From Desulfobulbaceae bacterium (GTDB lineage Bacteria > Desulfobacterota > Desulfobulbia > Desulfobulbales > Desulfocapsaceae), in contig DAOVUU010000120.1 of NCBI GenBank assembly GCA_030632405.1, forward strand, positions 1-7,213: a DNA stretch of 7,213 nucleotides, given 5' to 3'. The translations under genes were made by a program, and so were the position numbers. The notes beneath the pieces are model-generated. The model saw nothing but the letters and a program-made list of their open reading frames with translations. It ran no database searches and had not been told where the DNA came from. Shown piece by piece: positions 6,658 to 7,213 of this stretch; the stretch's first letter is position 1; each line of letters starts with the position of its first letter.

Positions 6658-7213
6658 TCAATAGTTTTCGGCAGCAATCTGAGCCCTGGTCAATCGCGCA
6701 TCCCGGACCTTCGTATAAATAAACATGGCAATGGATATCACCATGACAATTGCCAGCAGGATATTCGACAGTGCCGCTGCACGGCCAAGCTCCCAACTGA
6801 CAAATGCTGTCTTATAAATCTGCAGGGATAAAATTTCGGTCGATAACCCGGGACCGCCATTGGTCATGATAAAAATGACTTCCAGTACCTTGAACGCATC
6901 GATCATACGCAGCAGAGCCGCTATCACAAGTACCGGCATCATGAGCGGAAGCTTAATATAGATGATCTGCTGCCAACCTGAGGCGCCATCTATTCGGGAA
7001 GCCTCTATTGCTGACCTTGGCAGAGACTGCAATGCGGCGAGAGAGAGAATAAAAATGAACGGTGTCCACTGCCAAATGTCTGCAATAATTATTGAGGGCA
7101 ACGCCCAGTCAGGAGAAGAGAGCCAGGGGATTGACTCAAATCCCCAATTTTTCAGTGTTTTATTGATAATACCAAATTGCGGATTATACATATAACGCCA
7201 GACCAGCCCGACC
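6658..7213 (-). CDS. ABC sugar transporter permease, MalF/CUT1 type, 5' end cut by window edge
   Basis: C-terminal 184 residues of the partner permease; the frame stays open to the right edge. The ATG at 7191 is internal: the codons before it continue the family motif VGLVWRYMYNPQFGIIN, which is conserved in MalF/UgpA-type proteins, so about 110-120 N-terminal residues lie outside. Hydrophobic segments are visible at roughly 7086-7030, 6945-6900 and 6785-6715. The EAA loop reads AIEASRIDGASGWQQIIYIK followed by LPLMMP (about 7011-6934), and the MTNGGPGLSTE stretch (about 6864-6832) is typical of CUT1 permeases. It is co-transcribed with the MalG-type gene 9 nt downstream. A solute-binding protein gene would be expected further right. 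The ATPase may be there too, or be shared with other sugar transporters, as is common for CUT1 systems. Confidence 0.94.
   Translation of the reverse strand, partial: VGLVWRYMYNPQFGIINKTLKNWGFESIPWLSSPDWALPSIIIADIWQWTPFIFILSLAALQSLPRSAIEASRIDGASGWQQIIYIKLPLMMPVLVIAALLRMIDAFKVLEVIFIMTNGGPGLSTEILSLQIYKTAFVSWELGRAAALSNILLAIVMVISIAMFIYTKVRDARLTRAQIAAENY

Noticed and set aside
6658..7191. Treating ATG 7191 as the true start of the MalF-type permease
   Set aside because: Codons upstream of it continue the conserved GLVWRYMYNPQFG motif to the window edge, and the protein would lack its first membrane helices.

Overview
This window is a sugar-acid catabolic locus, most likely for L-ascorbate or a close relative. 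It consists of a five-gene enzyme operon on the minus strand, a single regulator gene on the plus strand, and the 3' end of an ABC sugar-importer operon on the minus strand. The host is a bacterium of moderate GC, with purine-rich Shine-Dalgarno sites and tightly packed operons. Nothing in the window fixes the phylum. The Ula enzymes resemble the enterobacterial proteins closely, but the transport, kinase and regulator genes are not the enterobacterial ula set.

Layout in transcription order of the enzyme operon (minus strand, right to left): ulaG (L-ascorbate-6-phosphate lactonase, 4796-3732), ulaD (3-keto-L-gulonate-6-phosphate decarboxylase, 3714-3067), ulaE (L-xylulose-5-phosphate 3-epimerase, 3029-2160), ulaF/araD type (L-ribulose-5-phosphate 4-epimerase, 2167-1472) and an FGGY-family sugar kinase (1467 to the left edge; its last few codons lie outside the window). 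Intergenic gaps are 17 and 37 nt, then an 8-nt overlap, then 4 nt, so this reads as one transcript. The first four genes stand in exactly the order of the reactions: L-ascorbate-6-P -> 3-keto-L-gulonate-6-P -> L-xylulose-5-P -> L-ribulose-5-P -> D-xylulose-5-P.

To the right, a 294-nt divergent region (4797-5090) holds the promoters. It includes a clear palindrome (5054-5070) lying on the -10 element of the regulator gene. The regulator (5091-5768, plus strand) is a GntR-family protein with an FCD-type effector domain, not the DeoR-type UlaR used by E. coli. Convergent to it are two CUT1-type (MalF/MalG-like) ABC permease genes, 6648-5818 and 6658 to the right edge. The rest of that operon is outside the window.

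The main interest is the combination. E. coli gets L-ascorbate-6-phosphate from a PTS transporter (UlaABC). Here no PTS gene is visible; an ABC importer, which delivers unphosphorylated substrate, and an ATP-dependent sugar kinase flank a complete post-phosphorylation pathway. The simplest reading is an ATP-driven, non-PTS version of ascorbate (or ascorbate-like lactone/sugar acid) use, with the FGGY kinase making the phosphorylated substrate of UlaG. That step is inference.
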